NCBI GenBank assembly: GCA_023376005.1
Contig: CM042152.1
Coordinates: 82,538,856-82,602,855, forward strand
DNA: 64,000 nt
Source of the DNA: Doryteuthis pealeii
Lineage: Eukaryota; Mollusca; Cephalopoda; Myopsida; Loliginidae
Reading direction: 5' to 3'
Shown here one piece after another: positions 25,517-37,054 of the stretch. Made by a program: the position numbers and the translations under genes. The notes under the pieces are model-generated. The model was not told where the DNA came from and did no database searches. It was given only the letters and a program-made list of their open reading frames with translations. Position 1 is the first letter of the stretch. The number at the start of each line of letters is the position of its first letter.

Positions 25517-26057
25517 CAGGGCTTGACACTAACACTGTCCCGTCATCCCAGGGACAATAAAAATTACATCCGGGATGATCAATATGTCATCCGGGACAGT
25601 TTGCTGGGGACAGTAAAATTTTTTCCTAAAAGTTAGTACTACATTCCAATAATGGCCGTCCAGTGATTGCCCGAATGCTGACCTCAAAATGAGGCTACGG
25701 CACCGCAGGTCTATTCTCAAAGCCATATAATGAATAATGGTGGAGGGAGATAGTTTAAAAGGACCGAATTATGTACTACTAACCCTTCTCAGGGTAACTT
25801 AAAGTAAAAAAGTATTTTTTTTTTAGCTCAAAACACACTAGGAAATGGATTTTTTGTCCAAATATCCAGAATTATCACTGCTTCAGCTTTTCTTAATGTT
25901 TTATTACATGTTATTATGGTACTGATGACTGACAAGTATAGATGATGCTAATGAATTAAACAAAAATATTTTGATTTCGGGATGGTCCAAACCCCATTTG
26001 GGACGGTTGATAATTTTTGTTCAGGACGGTCATTAAAAAAGTTAATGTTGGGGCCTG
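25517..26057. mobile_element. hAT-type MITE, copy 1
   Basis: Terminal inverted repeats CAGGGCTTGACACTAAC and its counterpart GTTAATGTTGGGGCCTG. It is flanked by 8-bp target duplications GTCATATA / GCCATATA (one mismatch). CAGGG-type ends with 8-bp duplications are characteristic of hAT transposons. The interior repeats a GGGACGGT / CCGGGACAGT motif and encodes no transposase. Confidence 0.9.
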
Positions 26058-26477
26058 GCCATATATATCACCTGATTCATGTAAAATTCCCTCAGACTTA
26101 GCTGGTTGTCCACTTCAATGTTGTATCTATGAATAAAGTATGAGGGTTATTCAATAAATAAGGTGAATTTTACCTAAAAGATGTCAGCATCACATTCTTT
26201 ACTGACTGCTGTACCCAGAACTTTTTCTTTACTGGAGAGCCAATGTGTTTCCACTCCATGGACAGATTTTTTGAATCGGGCTCATAGTGGCAAACCCGTG
26301 TTTAGCACATTTGTAAACATTTTTTTGACTAAAAAATACTTCTCCATACAAATTGCAAATTCTTCTGTAAATCTAACAATAGTTTTTTTTTTTTTTATTT
26401 AATCAGAAGAGAAATTCAGACAGTTTTTATTTACAAAATATTTATTTAAATAAAAGGATGTTGTTCAGAAATAAAAG

Positions 26478-26722
26478 TCATTGTCGGGGTGGCCTAAAGT
26501 CAGTATCAGCCAATCAGTGAGGGATTCTATCTCCTTTACACTAGCGCTAGACCAAGGAGAATGTTTTTGCGTCTGGTGGTGGAGCGCCACACCTACCATC
26601 AGCTCCTTACTTTACCATACATATCCCTGTGCTACTCATACGCCGAGTTGGCGAGGCCGGTATCGAACTAGGAACCTCATGGTTTCTAGCCGAATGCTTA
26701 ACCGACTGAGCTAACCCGGCCC
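26478..26722 (-). mobile_element. SINE-1 (tRNA-derived), full length
   Basis: On the - strand it begins GGGCCGGGTTAGCTCAGTCG, with an A-box (TAGCTCAGTCGG) and a B-box (GGTTCCTAGTTCGATACC), a classical tRNA head. The body includes GGTAGGTGTGGCGCTCCACC and TCTCCTTGGTCTAGCGCTAG. Other copies end in ACTT repeats. Confidence 0.92.
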
Positions 26723-27185
26723 ATAGTATCACACAATTTGTCAAATTCGTTTTTGTCAGATACAATATAAATTCAAAAAATCATCAGTTTGTTTGTTTAA
26801 AAATGTTTGAAGTGAAACTTACCAGTGATGAGTTAAAATGGGAATCTGAAGCGTCATCTCAAAAATTCAGAGAGAAAGGAATTTCAATTAAGGTCGAGCT
26901 GAGGCAAAAGATGACTGGAAACGAAGATAATACGTTGGCTTGGCCAATCCTTGCATAACCAGTGTTACTACACATCACACAAGAAAAGCCTTTAAGCATG
27001 TACACGGATGTAAACTAAATACATAGATTAGGGCTAATCATAAAACAAATTAGTAACCTTGCCAAATGTTTGCCTGAATTGAAAATAATCAACTGTTGAC
27101 CAATTTTCCTTTTATCTCTACCGGTATGATGAAAACAAGGAAAATAAAAAAAATAAAAATGTGGCAAACAGACAGTTGATTTATT

Positions 27186-27783
27186 GGTTTGGTTTGTTTT
27201 GTTTTACAGCATATCAATCTCAGTGGGTCATTTAATGCCGATAAAGTTTTGAAATAAATCAATTCTTAATGGATAATACAATTTTTTTATAAATACATTT
27301 TTCTATTTAACCCATAGATGGGACCCTAACAGGTACTACCACTCTGGGTCAGAGTGGACCAGGGAGCAATGGTGATGAAGGGGTGCTCCACATTCCCCAA
27401 ACCTCCAAAACTGTAACCTCACCATCAGATAGAGTTTAACGTCATTCCCAGGACATGTAGACCTGCAGCCACCGCCTTCTAGCACCCATATGATAAAAAG
27501 AGGTTGGGTCTTGCCATAAGGGCAATAGGGTTGGGAAAATCATATAGGTGCTAGGGCTTGACGTGACCAGCTGATTGATCGGAGGAGGCCTCTCCGACCG
27601 CCCGTCTAGCCCAAGATAGGGCCAAAGTGGAGTATTGCATGTCATGAACTGCTCATCCACCTGGGCTCTATCCTTAAGCATCACGGGTTGCCACCCACGG
27701 CCAACAGGTGGCCCCATTGGAGGAGTCTTATCCCTCTGCAGAGGTGCAGTCGGTGCATTCTAACGCCCCAGCCGACAGGGCGG
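27186..27783 (+). mobile_element. SINE-A, full length with target duplication
   Basis: 598-bp copy, tail-first on the + strand, flanked by perfect 12-bp duplications AGTTGATTTATT (27174-27185 and 27784-27795). This defines both ends of the family. The head (- strand) opens CGCCCTGTCGGCTGGGGCG, and the tail is an (AACCAA)-type run. Duplication length and tail fit LINE-mediated retroposition. Confidence 0.93.
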
Positions 27784-27894
27784 AGTTGATTTATTATATG
27801 CAGAGATACTGATTGGTACGTGTCCTGTGTCCCTAGAGCATAAATTTTCCCGGGGACTCATTCAAAGCAAATATGCGAGTCCCAGGATACGACA

Positions 27895-28062
27895 CCAGGT
27901 CAATTTCTTAAGCGGAGTTTAACAGGTTTGAATTCAGAGTTTTCCTTCTAGACTGGTTACCTAGCCATGGTTAAAGAACCCAGTCTGCCCTACTATTTGC
28001 TCATAGCTGGAGGGAAAGTAGGATTCATACCTTTCCCAAGGGTATTTAGCATCACTGCATAT
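27895..28062 (-). mobile_element. SINE-2, tRNA-like head missing
   Basis: Contains GCGGAGTTTAACAGGTTTG, CTAGACTGGTTACC and CTTTCCCAAGGGTATT. It stops before the promoter head. Confidence 0.82.
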
Positions 28063-28065
28063 AAG

Positions 28066-28315
28066 TAAGTAAAGTCATCAGGATGGCCTAAAGTCAGTAT
28101 CAGCCAATCAGCGAGGGAGTCTATCCCCTTTTCAATAGAGCTAGACCAAGGAGATTGTTTTTGCATCTGTGGTGGAGCACCACACCTACCATCAGCTCTT
28201 CACTTTACTGCACAGATCCCTATGCTACTCATACGCTGAGTTGGCGAGGGCCGGTATCGAACCAGGAACCTTGTGGTTCCGAGCCGAACACTCTACCTAC
28301 TGAGCTAAACCGGCC
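28066..28315 (-). mobile_element. SINE-1
   Basis: (AAGT)n tail at the low-coordinate end, body GCTGATTGG...TATCCCC, and a head with CTACTGAGCTAAACCGGCC (A-box complement). It follows directly on the SINE-2 fragment. Confidence 0.9.
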
Positions 28316-28565
28316 GTTGAACCCTAAATAGGTAGATAATGAGACAATTGCAATATAACTTGCCAATATTTTTTCTTTTCTAAAAATAAACTAATAGAAA
28401 TTTTCATTTAAGCTGATTTATTTTTACTCAAAATAGGTTGATTGGTCTGTAAGGTGTTAACCAAAATTAAGATTGACATAAAAATAATCATTATTATTAT
28501 TGTTTAATTAGAAGTTTATTATAACAGATTAAAAACAGATTAATCTTTAATTTTCATCTGGGTGT

Positions 28566-28965
28566 TCCATCATGGTGTAATGGTTAGCAAGCTAGTCTCA
28601 CAGATCAGTTACTACTGAATACTGAGTTTGACCCTCGCTGGATGCCTCATACTCGTGACCTTGTGTCACATACTACCCCATGGGTTAGAAGGAAGTCCCA
28701 TCATGGTGTAATGGTTAGCAAGCTGGTCTTACAGATCCTTAACTATTGAATAGTGAGTTTGACTCTCACTGGAGATGACCTTGTGTCACATCCTACCTGT
28801 GGAAAAGAGTTTGAGTAACAAGGGTGTTTCATCGTGGTGTAACGGTTAACAGGCTAGTTTTGCAGATCCATGACTACTGACTAGCAAGTTCGATCCACAC
28901 TGAATGCCCCCCTACCTATGACCTTGTGCCACATCCTAAAGTAAAGTGTAGGTAAATACCTACTC
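28566..28965 (+). mobile_element. SINE-3, three tandem tRNA-like copies
   Basis: Copies at about 28566-28690, 28693-28806 and 28826-28965. Each carries ATCATGGTGTAATGGTTAGC (A-box-like), a GAGTTTGACCCTC-type B-box and GACCTTGTGTCACATCCTAC. Fragments of the same family lie at 33944-34033 and 38536-38602. I see no intact tRNA gene, because the acceptor stems do not pair. Confidence 0.75.
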
Positions 28966-28969
28966 TTTA

Positions 28970-29861
28970 CTTTTCATCTAATGTCAGAAGTCGATGATTG
29001 ATTGTGATTGATTGATTTTAACGGCATGTCAATCCATACAGGGTTAATTTATGCCAAGTGGTAGGTTGTGTGGAATGGTAAAATTTATTGTTATGTCTTT
29101 TTTCAAGGATTTTTGATTTTGACAGTAGGTTGTCTGCAGTTGTTTGTTGCTAAATGGATTGGAAATCTCACAAAGTATTTTACTATAACACCGTGTCGCT
29201 AAAACGTATATACACATATATATATACTAGCAAATATATGCACCCTCCGAGTGCAAGTATTTAAGTTTTAATGTAATGAAATATTGTATTATATTAGAAA
29301 GGCTAAAGAAACTAAATAAGAATGTAAATAAAAAGATTTGAAACAGAGGGAGTATAATCAAAAAATAGAACAACTGAAACTTACTCTTCCATCACTCTCG
29401 TCTTTCATTGTTATTTTTTCTAATTTAAGTATTTAGTTAATAGAGGAAATAAAGAATAAAATGACAGTTATTTGATCTTGTTAATGGATTTCATTTAAGA
29501 TTCATTGAAGAGATTTTTGCTTATATTCATTAAAATAAAACCAAACAGTTAGAAATCAATAACACTGAGCACATATTTATTAAATTCGATTTTTTGATAT
29601 CAATATGCAAATTAGCTTTCCCGTTCACACTGTAAACCGCTATTTTGTTGTATATATAATTGCATGTTGTTAGTATGTAGATATGGTTAACAGTATTAAT
29701 AATGTAAAATAATTTTATTAATAATTGAGGTTAGAATAAAATAAAAATCATTGAGAATGTGATGTAAATAACTAAGGGAATTGTGACTGGAGTAGTAATA
29801 TAGTTTCGGTTACAGATAGAAAAACACACAATCTCCATTATAATAAGATATAAAAGTATAT

Positions 29862-29910
<49 letters not shown>

Positions 29911-30232
29911 AGAGAGAGGAAAGAGTTGGATCGATATACTGATAGAAGTCGATATAAATATACAAATTCAATGTTTATATAAAAGATTCAGAATCCTATC
30001 TAGTTATTTACTAAGCTTAACTTAGATGTGGCAAACGACCAGAAGTATCGGGCGGCCAGTGTGAATCAAATTCACTAACAATGGTTTGTGAATCTATCTT
30101 GCTAACCATTATATCGTGTGAGGAGCCCACCACCATTCGATATATGAACTTCAAATTAGTTAAATATATGAATAAGGGATAAATGTGTAGGGGAAAGTTA
30201 AAGTTTGTTATAAGTGATAGTTTGGTAGAAAG
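28970..30232. other. AT-rich intergenic sequence
   Basis: No gene. It holds a short GATTGATTTTAACGGCATGTC block (29010-29060) akin to the SINE-A 3' end and a (TA)n tract at 29857-29908. Confidence 0.5.
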
Positions 30233-30338
30233 TTTTTCATAAACAATTTTTTCTATTTAACCCATAGATGAGACCCTAATAGGTACTACCATTCCAGGTC
30301 AGAGTGGACTGGGGGTAATGGTGATGAGGAGGAGCTCC

Positions 30339-30982
30339 TGTTGTATTTTTTGTATATATATATTTACCAACCCTCCGCACAAGCTGGATATGACACAAGG
30401 TCAATTTCTTAAACGGAGTTCAACAGGCTTGAATTCAGAGTTTTCCTTCACCTAGACCGGTTGCCTAACCAATGTTAAAGAGCCCAGTCTGCCCTACTAT
30501 TTACCCATAGCTGGAGGGAGAGTAGGATTCATACCTTTCCCAAGGGTATTAGCGTTAAGTGAAATGCAACGTCCAGGATTTGAACTCGGGTCGACAAGTC
30601 CATTTCCTATGACTTTAACCACTACACCACACGCTTCCTATATTTTTTGTATATAAGGTGTGTGCTAGATCCCCGCTTATACCTATAGACTGGCCAAGAT
30701 CATGTGATTGACTCTTCTAACCAATCACTGGTAGTACTACTGGCCTGATAAGATACTTAAACTCCCCATAATGGTCACACATCAAATACACTCTTTGACG
30801 ACGGACGCACATGGGATTGACGGGATCTTTACCAATACTCACGAAGGACTTTTATGATTACCAGTAACTGAGGACACTTTAGTAACCAAGGGATTCACAT
30901 TGTGGACGGACTCTTTATCAAGGATTCCACCAGATAAGCGCTTCTGCTATAAGGCCAAGCAATGGACCTTAAAAATTTAACA
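30339..30982 (+). mobile_element. Solo LTR carrying a SINE-2 insertion
   Basis: Starts TGTTGTATTTTT, ends AAAAATTTAACA, and is flanked by 5-bp duplications GCTCC (30334-30338 and 30983-30987). TG...CA ends with a 5-bp duplication mark an LTR. A SINE-2 is inserted at 30359-30640 with 15-bp duplications TATTTTTTGTATATA. The LTR without the SINE is about 350 bp. No gag/pol internal region is present. Confidence 0.85.
30391..30640 (-). mobile_element. SINE-2 nested in the LTR
   Basis: Full body and tRNA-like head on the - strand (AGTGGTTAAAGTCATAGG, then CGAGTTCAAATCCTGGACG). The insertion boundaries are set by the 15-bp target duplications at 30344-30358 and 30641-30655. Confidence 0.9.
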
Positions 30983-31429
30983 GCTCCACATTCTGCAGAC
31001 CTCCAAAACTGGAACCTCACCATCAGATAGTTTAACTTCATACCCAAGACATGAAGGCCCTCAGCCTCTGCATTCTAGAACATAGAAAGAATTGGGGCTT
31101 GCCATAAGGGCAATAGGGTTGGGGAAATCATAAGTGTTAGCGCTTGACATGACCAGCTGATTAATTGGAGGGGGCCTCTCCGACCGCCATCTAGCCTAAG
31201 TAAGGGCCAAAGTAGAGTGTTGCATGTCATGGACTGCTCAGCTACCTGGGTTCCATACCCTAAGCATAATGGGGGGTTGCCACCCACAGCCAACGGATCC
31301 CTCTGCTGCAGAGGTGCAGTCGGTATATTCTAATGCCCCAGCCAACAGGGCAGATTGCTGATATGTATTACCCACTTCGGCAGCATTGTGGCCCAGTTCA
31401 AACTTGTAAATCATAAGTTAAGGAACTAA

Positions 31430-32073
31430 AAGGGTAAAGTTGGCAGAGTGGCCTATTGTCAGTATCAGCCAGACAGTGAGTGTGTCTATCCCAGGGCTCG
31501 ACATTAATGCCATCCCGGGGACGATAAAAATTACATCTGGGACGATCAATACGTCATCCGGGACAGTTTGCCGGGGATGGTAAAAATTTCAAAAGGTTCA
31601 GCATGTCCTTCCCGAAAAAGGAAACCAATGATTACATGAAAATTGGGTAACTTAAAGTAAAAAAAGTATTTTTTTTTAGCTCAAAACACACTAGGAAATG
31701 GATTTTTTGTCCAAATATCCAGAATTATCACTGCGTCAGCTTTTCTTAATGTGTTATTATGCTACTGATGACTGACAAGTATAGCTGATGCTAATGAATT
31801 AAACAAAAATATTTTGATTTCGGGACGGTCCAAACCCCATTTGGGATGGTTGGTAATTTTTGTTCGGGATGGTCATGAAAAAAGTTAGTGTCGGGGCCTG
31901 GTCTATCCCCTTTTCACTAGCACTAGACCAGGGAGATTGATTTGGTTGTGGTGGAGCTTTCTTTACCGTATAGATTAGATTACCAAATCAGTACTACTTA
32001 TGCGCTGGGTTGGCGTGGACTGGAACCGAACCGGGAACCTTGTGATTCCAGGCAGGTGATTTACCCTGCCCCT
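31430..32073 (-). mobile_element. SINE-1 split by a hAT MITE
   Basis: The low-coordinate end AGAGTGGCCTATTGTCAGTA matches the SINE-1 3' region. After the 409-bp insertion the body continues with CCCCTTTTCACTAGC and the tRNA-like head up to 32073, which is degraded. Confidence 0.85.
31492..31900. mobile_element. hAT-type MITE, copy 2
   Basis: CAGGGCTCGACATTAA ... TTAGTGTCGGGGCCTG ends with perfect 8-bp duplications GTCTATCC on both sides (31484-31491 and 31901-31908). Inserted in a SINE-1. Shorter than copy 1 by an internal deletion. Confidence 0.95.
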
Positions 32074-32215
32074 TAGTGAACTAGACTATATTAAATGTTC
32101 ATTTGTATGTCTTTCAAATCACACATGGAGTGAAACAATGCAGAACATGCTAGGGCACCAACTACCAAACACAGCAGGTACCTATTATGACAAACAGTTT
32201 TGGTCATGTGATATG

Positions 32216-32702
32216 AAGTAAAAAAAGTAAGTGGCCTTTTGTTGGTATCAGTCGGACAGCAAGGGAAATCTATCCTCTTTTTGCTAGCGCTAAACCAGGG
32301 AGATTGTTTTTGCTGAGGTGCGGCGCCACACCTACCGTCACCTCCCTACTTTACTACACATATCAAATTACTCGCACCATATGACCTTTAGGCACCCCTT
32401 TTGCAATCTCGATTCATAAGGACATGTTTTTCATTTGCACCGTAAAAATCCGGTTGTTTGTTAGGGGTTAGTTTTATAATTTTTTTTTTTAAATCTAAAA
32501 ATCATCTGTTAACAAACAACCGGATTTTGACGGTGTAAATGAAAAACATGTCCTTATGAATCGAGATCGCAAAAAGGGTGCCTAAAGGTCATATGGTCCG
32601 TTTACTCAATCTGTGCTACTCATGTGCTGAGTTGGGGGGGGGTATTGAACTAGAAACCTTGAGATTCCTAGTCAGGCACTTTAACAACTGAGCTAAACCA
32701 TG
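32216..32702 (-). mobile_element. SINE-1 split by a palindromic MITE
   Basis: (AGTA)-type tail, AAGTGGCCTTTTGTTGGTAT, body to CTACTTTACTACACATATC, then the insertion, then the head (TGTGCTACTCATGTGC ... AACTGAGCTAAACCATG). Both halves are colinear with other SINE-1 copies. Confidence 0.87.
32374..32600. mobile_element. Palindromic MITE in SINE-1
   Basis: About 85-bp inverted repeats (GCACCATATGACCTTTAGGC ... complement) with a stem GAAAAACATGTCCTTATG. The loop begins GTTAGGGGTTAGTTTTAT. Flanked by TTACTC on both sides, probably the target duplication. Confidence 0.9.
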
Positions 32703-32849
32703 TCTCTCTTGTGATATACTCAGTACAAACTAGCATGTACTAAAATATTGCAAAACTTTTGACTCAACTTGGCATCACTTACAAACTTGATATCTCAATG
32801 CTTTCTTGAAAAAAGAAATCTAAACAAAATTATCAAAGGATTAAGTAAA

Positions 32850-33106
32850 GTAAGTAAGTAAAGACGTCGTGGCGGCCTAATGTCGGTATCAGCCAATCAG
32901 CGAGGATGTCTATCCCCTTTTCACTAGCGCTAGACCAAGGAGATTATTTTTAGTGTCTGAGGTGGAGCGCCACACTTACCAACAGCTCATCACTTTTCCG
33001 CACAGATCCCTGTGCTACTCATATGCTGAGTTGGCGGAGGCCGGTATCAAACCAGGAACCTTGTGGTTTCTAGCCGAACGCTCTACCGACTGAGCTAACC
33101 TGGCCC
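32850..33106 (-). mobile_element. SINE-1 with target duplication
   Basis: Complete copy with a (GTAA)n tail, flanked by perfect 10-bp duplications ATTAAGTAAA (32840-32849 and 33107-33116). The head shows CTGAGCTAACCTGGCCC. This fixes the family's full length at about 257 bp. Confidence 0.93.
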
Positions 33107-33129
33107 ATTAAGTAAAATAATATATAATA

Positions 33130-33330
33130 ATTAAATCTATCTATACATATATAAAGGGCAGTTGTGTGTATGTATGTATGTATGTATGTATGTCAGAGGA
33201 AATTACGAAAATAAAACAGTTAAAAACAAAGTAAATACATATACACATTCAATCTGACTGAGTCTAGCTTTTTATGCAAAAAATTATGAAGATTTGATTT
33301 ATATTTGCGAAGATATTTAAAAATGAAAAA
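33130..33330 (-). repeat. Dispersed repeat ending AAAGGGCAGTT
   Basis: Shares TATAAAGGGCAGTTGTGTGT and the CATACATA run, an AAATTACGAAAATAAAACAG block and a TTTAAAAATG block with copies at 38203-38520, 39069-39290, 39550-39720 and 40510-40655. Type unknown, possibly non-autonomous DNA element debris. Confidence 0.6.
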
Positions 33331-33699
33331 TAGCATTAAAAGTAGGCAGACACTCTCTATAATTTGGCCTTGTGCCAGACTAAGCTAACATAAAATATGA
33401 CTCATTGCAGCCAAATAAACCAAAGACTTAAAAAGAAAAAAAAATGAATATTTAATAGGCAAAACCCCCGAAGACATTTCCAAATTGGAAATCTAAGGAA
33501 GAAATAAAATGATTGATTTTAACGGCATTTCAAGCCATCATTGGTTATTCTATGCCTAGAGGTTAGGGAATTGCATTCATTACACATTCATATTTACATT
33601 TTTTGTCTACTTATTACTGAAAATCTTCTTTTTTTTTTTTTGCACTTGGTCCTATTGAATTCAAACAATTTTTAAACAGATCAATTTGATCTATAGATA

Positions 33700-33900
33700 G
33701 GACCCTAACAGGTATTACCACTCCGGATCAGAGAGGACCTGGGAATAATGGGTATTCCGCACTCCCCAAATCCTAGAAGAGTAGCCTCACCATAAAATAT
33801 AGTTTAGTATCATACCCAGAACATCGCCCTTTTTTTTTAGGGGGAGGGGGTCTTATTTCTCTCAACAATCAACATATTCTAAGCCCTGCCAACAGAAATT
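33700..33900 (+). mobile_element. SINE-A fragment, diverged
   Basis: Contains GGACCCTAACAGGTATTACC, a CTCACCATAAAATATAG block and a trailing CTAAGCCCTGCCAACAG. Older than the other copies. Confidence 0.65.
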
Positions 33901-34149
33901 AAACCATGCAGACAACAAATATCTTCATTTTCAGTCTGGTATATCTTGTGTCTTTGCGCACTGATAATGAGTTCGATTCTCACAGGGTGCACCGTACTTT
34001 TGGCCTTGTGTCACATCAATTCTAAGCTTGGTAATTAACTATATCTTGTTTCTTGATAATACTATTTTATTTTCATGAAAAATAGAAAAAGCATTTTTAA
34101 TTTTTTCTTAGAGTAGACCTCAACAATTAAGGCAGACATCTCGGTACAA

Positions 34150-34347
34150 ATGCAGAATAGCGCGCAAGAGATAATATCATTAAAATCGCATTTTACGTAT
34201 AATTAGTATTAGATTACGAAAAATTCCGAAGTACCCTAATACTAATCCTAGTGTCTCAAAGATTTGGGTATTTCTGTGAAATGTACAGAAATCCAATGCT
34301 TTTTATATGTTATCTAATGATATTATCACTTGCGTGCTATTCTGCAT
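34150..34347. mobile_element. Hairpin MITE (ATGCAGAATAGC ends)
   Basis: ATGCAGAATAGCGCGCAAGA at one end pairs with CTTGCGTGCTATTCTGCAT at the other, followed by GATAATATCATTA / TGATATTATC. The loop has TAATACTAATCCTAG. No TSD resolved. Confidence 0.75.
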
Positions 34348-34423
34348 GAGTACTATTTTTTAAATCATTTGAGGCAATGAAAATGACAAGATAATGTGTA
34401 ATGGCAATCATAAAAAAAATACT

Positions 34424-34775
34424 ATTTCTGTCCCATAATATTGATACATTTAGTATATGAAATTTATATGCAAATGTAACAACTATTATGGGACAGAGGT
34501 TGGATTTTTTACTATTTCTGTCCCATAATAGTTGGTACATTTAGTGTATGAAATTTATATGCAAATGTAACAACTATTATGGAACAGAGGTTGGATGTTT
34601 TACTACTTATGTCCCATAATAGTTGGTACATTTAGTGTATGAAATTTATATGCAAATGTAACAACTATTATGGGACAGAGGTTGGATGTTTTACTATTTC
34701 TGTCCCATAATAGTTGATACATTTAGTATATGAAATCTATATGCAAATGTAACAACTATTATGGGACAGGCGTAA
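34424..34775. repeat. Four tandem hairpin units of about 89 bp
   Basis: Each unit opens TCTGTCCCATAATAGTTG and closes with CAACTATTATGGGACAG, so every unit is itself an inverted repeat. Units are joined by AGGTTGGATTTTTTACTA. Identity between units is high. This is a tandem array of short foldbacks rather than a simple satellite. Confidence 0.88.
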
Positions 34776-37054
34776 TTTTTTCATTCATTAGTGTTTTTTT
34801 GTTTTTTTTCGAGGTGGTGGGTAACTTTAAATTTAATTAGTAAATATTTATATTCTTCAATTTATTTAAAAATCAAGGTAAAAAAAATATTTCATACAAA
34901 ACTTAGAAAAAAAATATTATTTTTAAAAATTATTCTATCATTTGAGAAACCCATTCTTTACGTGTATATTTTATTGTCTAAGGATTTATGAAATATAAAC
35001 AACTGAAAATTTTAACAAGTTTCATTAACAAAACACCTTTCTCAGTTAAAAAAAAAAAAAATAAAATAAAAAAATCAAGTTATTATTTCGAATTAGAATG
35101 AATAATAATAAAAAATAGTTAAGAATACTTTTATTTCCAATACATTTTCATTTATTTCTGTAAAATCCTCGTTTATTCACGCAGAAAAAAAATATTATGG
35201 GTAGTGTTGTATTTGTGGCATATTTTAAGTAATAAATATATTTCGATTGGAGTATACATAAAAGAAAAACAAATAAATAAAATATATAATTTAAACAAAG
35301 TATTTAATAAAACATTGAAACATTTTAGAGATACTGACGAACGATGTTTTATTTATTTCTCAATTTACATGTTGTTTTTATTGGTTAAATAAATGTTACT
35401 TTGTATCGGACAAGATATTCGTTCCAATCCTATGTAATTATTTTCCGATTTTCGGTACTTATTTTCTACTAGAGCAGATTCCTTAATTTTATTTTTCTTC
35501 TATTCACATTTTCGGTCTTTTATCTTTTTATTTATTTATTTATTTTATGTAGAAATTAGTATCAATCATATATATAAACCCACCGATATTTTGCACCCCA
35601 AAAATAAGGTGAGTAAAAGTTAAGTGTCCTGAAAAAAATCAGAAAGTTTTGAAATAAAATAACTGATGCATTATAAAATTCATTCATTGATAAAATCAAT
35701 CAACATTGAAATTTCCATTAAAATCGGATAATTCCCTGATTTTTTGGTAATTTTTTTTTTTTACGGAGAGGGATTAAATTTGTTTTGTAAAAACACAGAT
35801 TTTTCGACAAATTGGGTATACTTAATGTAATAAATATATTTTACTCAAGATAAACAAAATAGAATCATCTATAGTTGCATAGTTGAAGTCTACCGCATTT
35901 GTCTCAAAATGAATGAATAAATAAATAAATAAATAAATACTTACTGTGCAAAAATAGCGGGTTTAAATTTAAAGATTCATTGAAAAAAATCTTTTCAGAT
36001 AAATTGAATTTTAAGTTACCCTACCATGCGTTAATTTTTTTCTTTTTTTTTTGTAGTTATGTTTTTTTTTTAAATAGTAATAATTTTAACCTATATTAGG
36101 CATGTGATTAAAATAGGTTATTGTTTCATTCTTACACGAGCCCCCCCCTCAAGTATTAAAAAAAAATGCGGTGGGGGTTTTAAAACGTTTTACAAATATT
36201 ATTATTTACTCTTGTTATTGTCTCTTATTTTCTAGAACGTCGTACATTTTGTTTCGACACAGTTAATTATTCATCAAAATATTCTTTCAAATTCAGATAA
36301 TTCAGTATCATTTATGTTTTTTAATAACATAAGTAGATGATATCAAGTGTTACTTTGATAGGATTCAACCAAAATTGAGAACTCAAACGTACATATACAG
36401 ATTTGTGTATTTTTTACGGAGTATTATAAATAAATAAATAATATATATATTTTTTTCCTTTTCTAAAGGTATATATATATAATCCTTTATTTATTTATTT
36501 TTACATATACGGAGTATTATAAATAAAATAAAAAATAAATAAAGGATATATAAATTTATTTTCTAAATATATGCTTTTACACACATTTATACACGAATTT
36601 TTAACATGAATAAATAAGTAATGTTCAGCACAAAAATATTTTGTGTTATCTACATTCATTTACCTATATTGTTATCTAGATGTATCGTAAATCGTTCTGT
36701 AGTCAATCAACACTTAAAAAGCAAGATAAACAATCTCTGCTTTTTTTCTCGTAATTATTTAGGTGTATGTTTTGTTTGTTTGTCCCCCCCCCTTTTTTTT
36801 TCCTCGGGGGTGGGTGGCAATTTTTGCTTGAAAAGGTTGATGACCTTATAACAAAAGAAACATATTAATTACTTTAAAAGATATAAGCTGGGGGAAAAAA
36901 AGAGCAAAAATAAAATAACATAAAATAAAAGATTATTCAACCAAAAACAAAATTATGCAGTTATAAAAATAAATCAATTAAACTTTAAAAATCTTTACAA
37001 ATTAAAACAAAAATAAATATTGTTTATTTATTTAATGAATAAATAAACAATAAC
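34776..37054. other. Very AT-rich region with diverged foldback-element relative
   Basis: No gene recognised; the open frames are lysine/isoleucine-rich by composition. The part 35435-35760 (CGATTTTCGGTACTTATTTT ... TGAAATAAAATAACTGATGC) is a diverged relative of 3830-4070 in the giant palindrome, so that element is dispersed in this genome. Confidence 0.6.

Larger units (their letters stand above)
30233..31352 (+). mobile_element. SINE-A split by an LTR insertion
   Basis: The 5' part (30233-30338) stops at GAGGAGCTCC. The rest resumes at 30983 with GCTCCACATTCTGCAGACC and runs to GCCAACAGGGCAG near 31352. The interruption is the LTR at 30339-30982. Confidence 0.88.

Noticed and set aside
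28566..28690. Possible tRNA gene
   Set aside because: A- and B-box-like motifs are present but no acceptor stem pairs and the unit is repeated with a common tail, as in a SINE.
34424..34775. CRISPR-like array of regularly spaced palindromic repeats
   Set aside because: Eukaryotic context, only four units, spacers are identical and not unique, and no cas-like gene is present.
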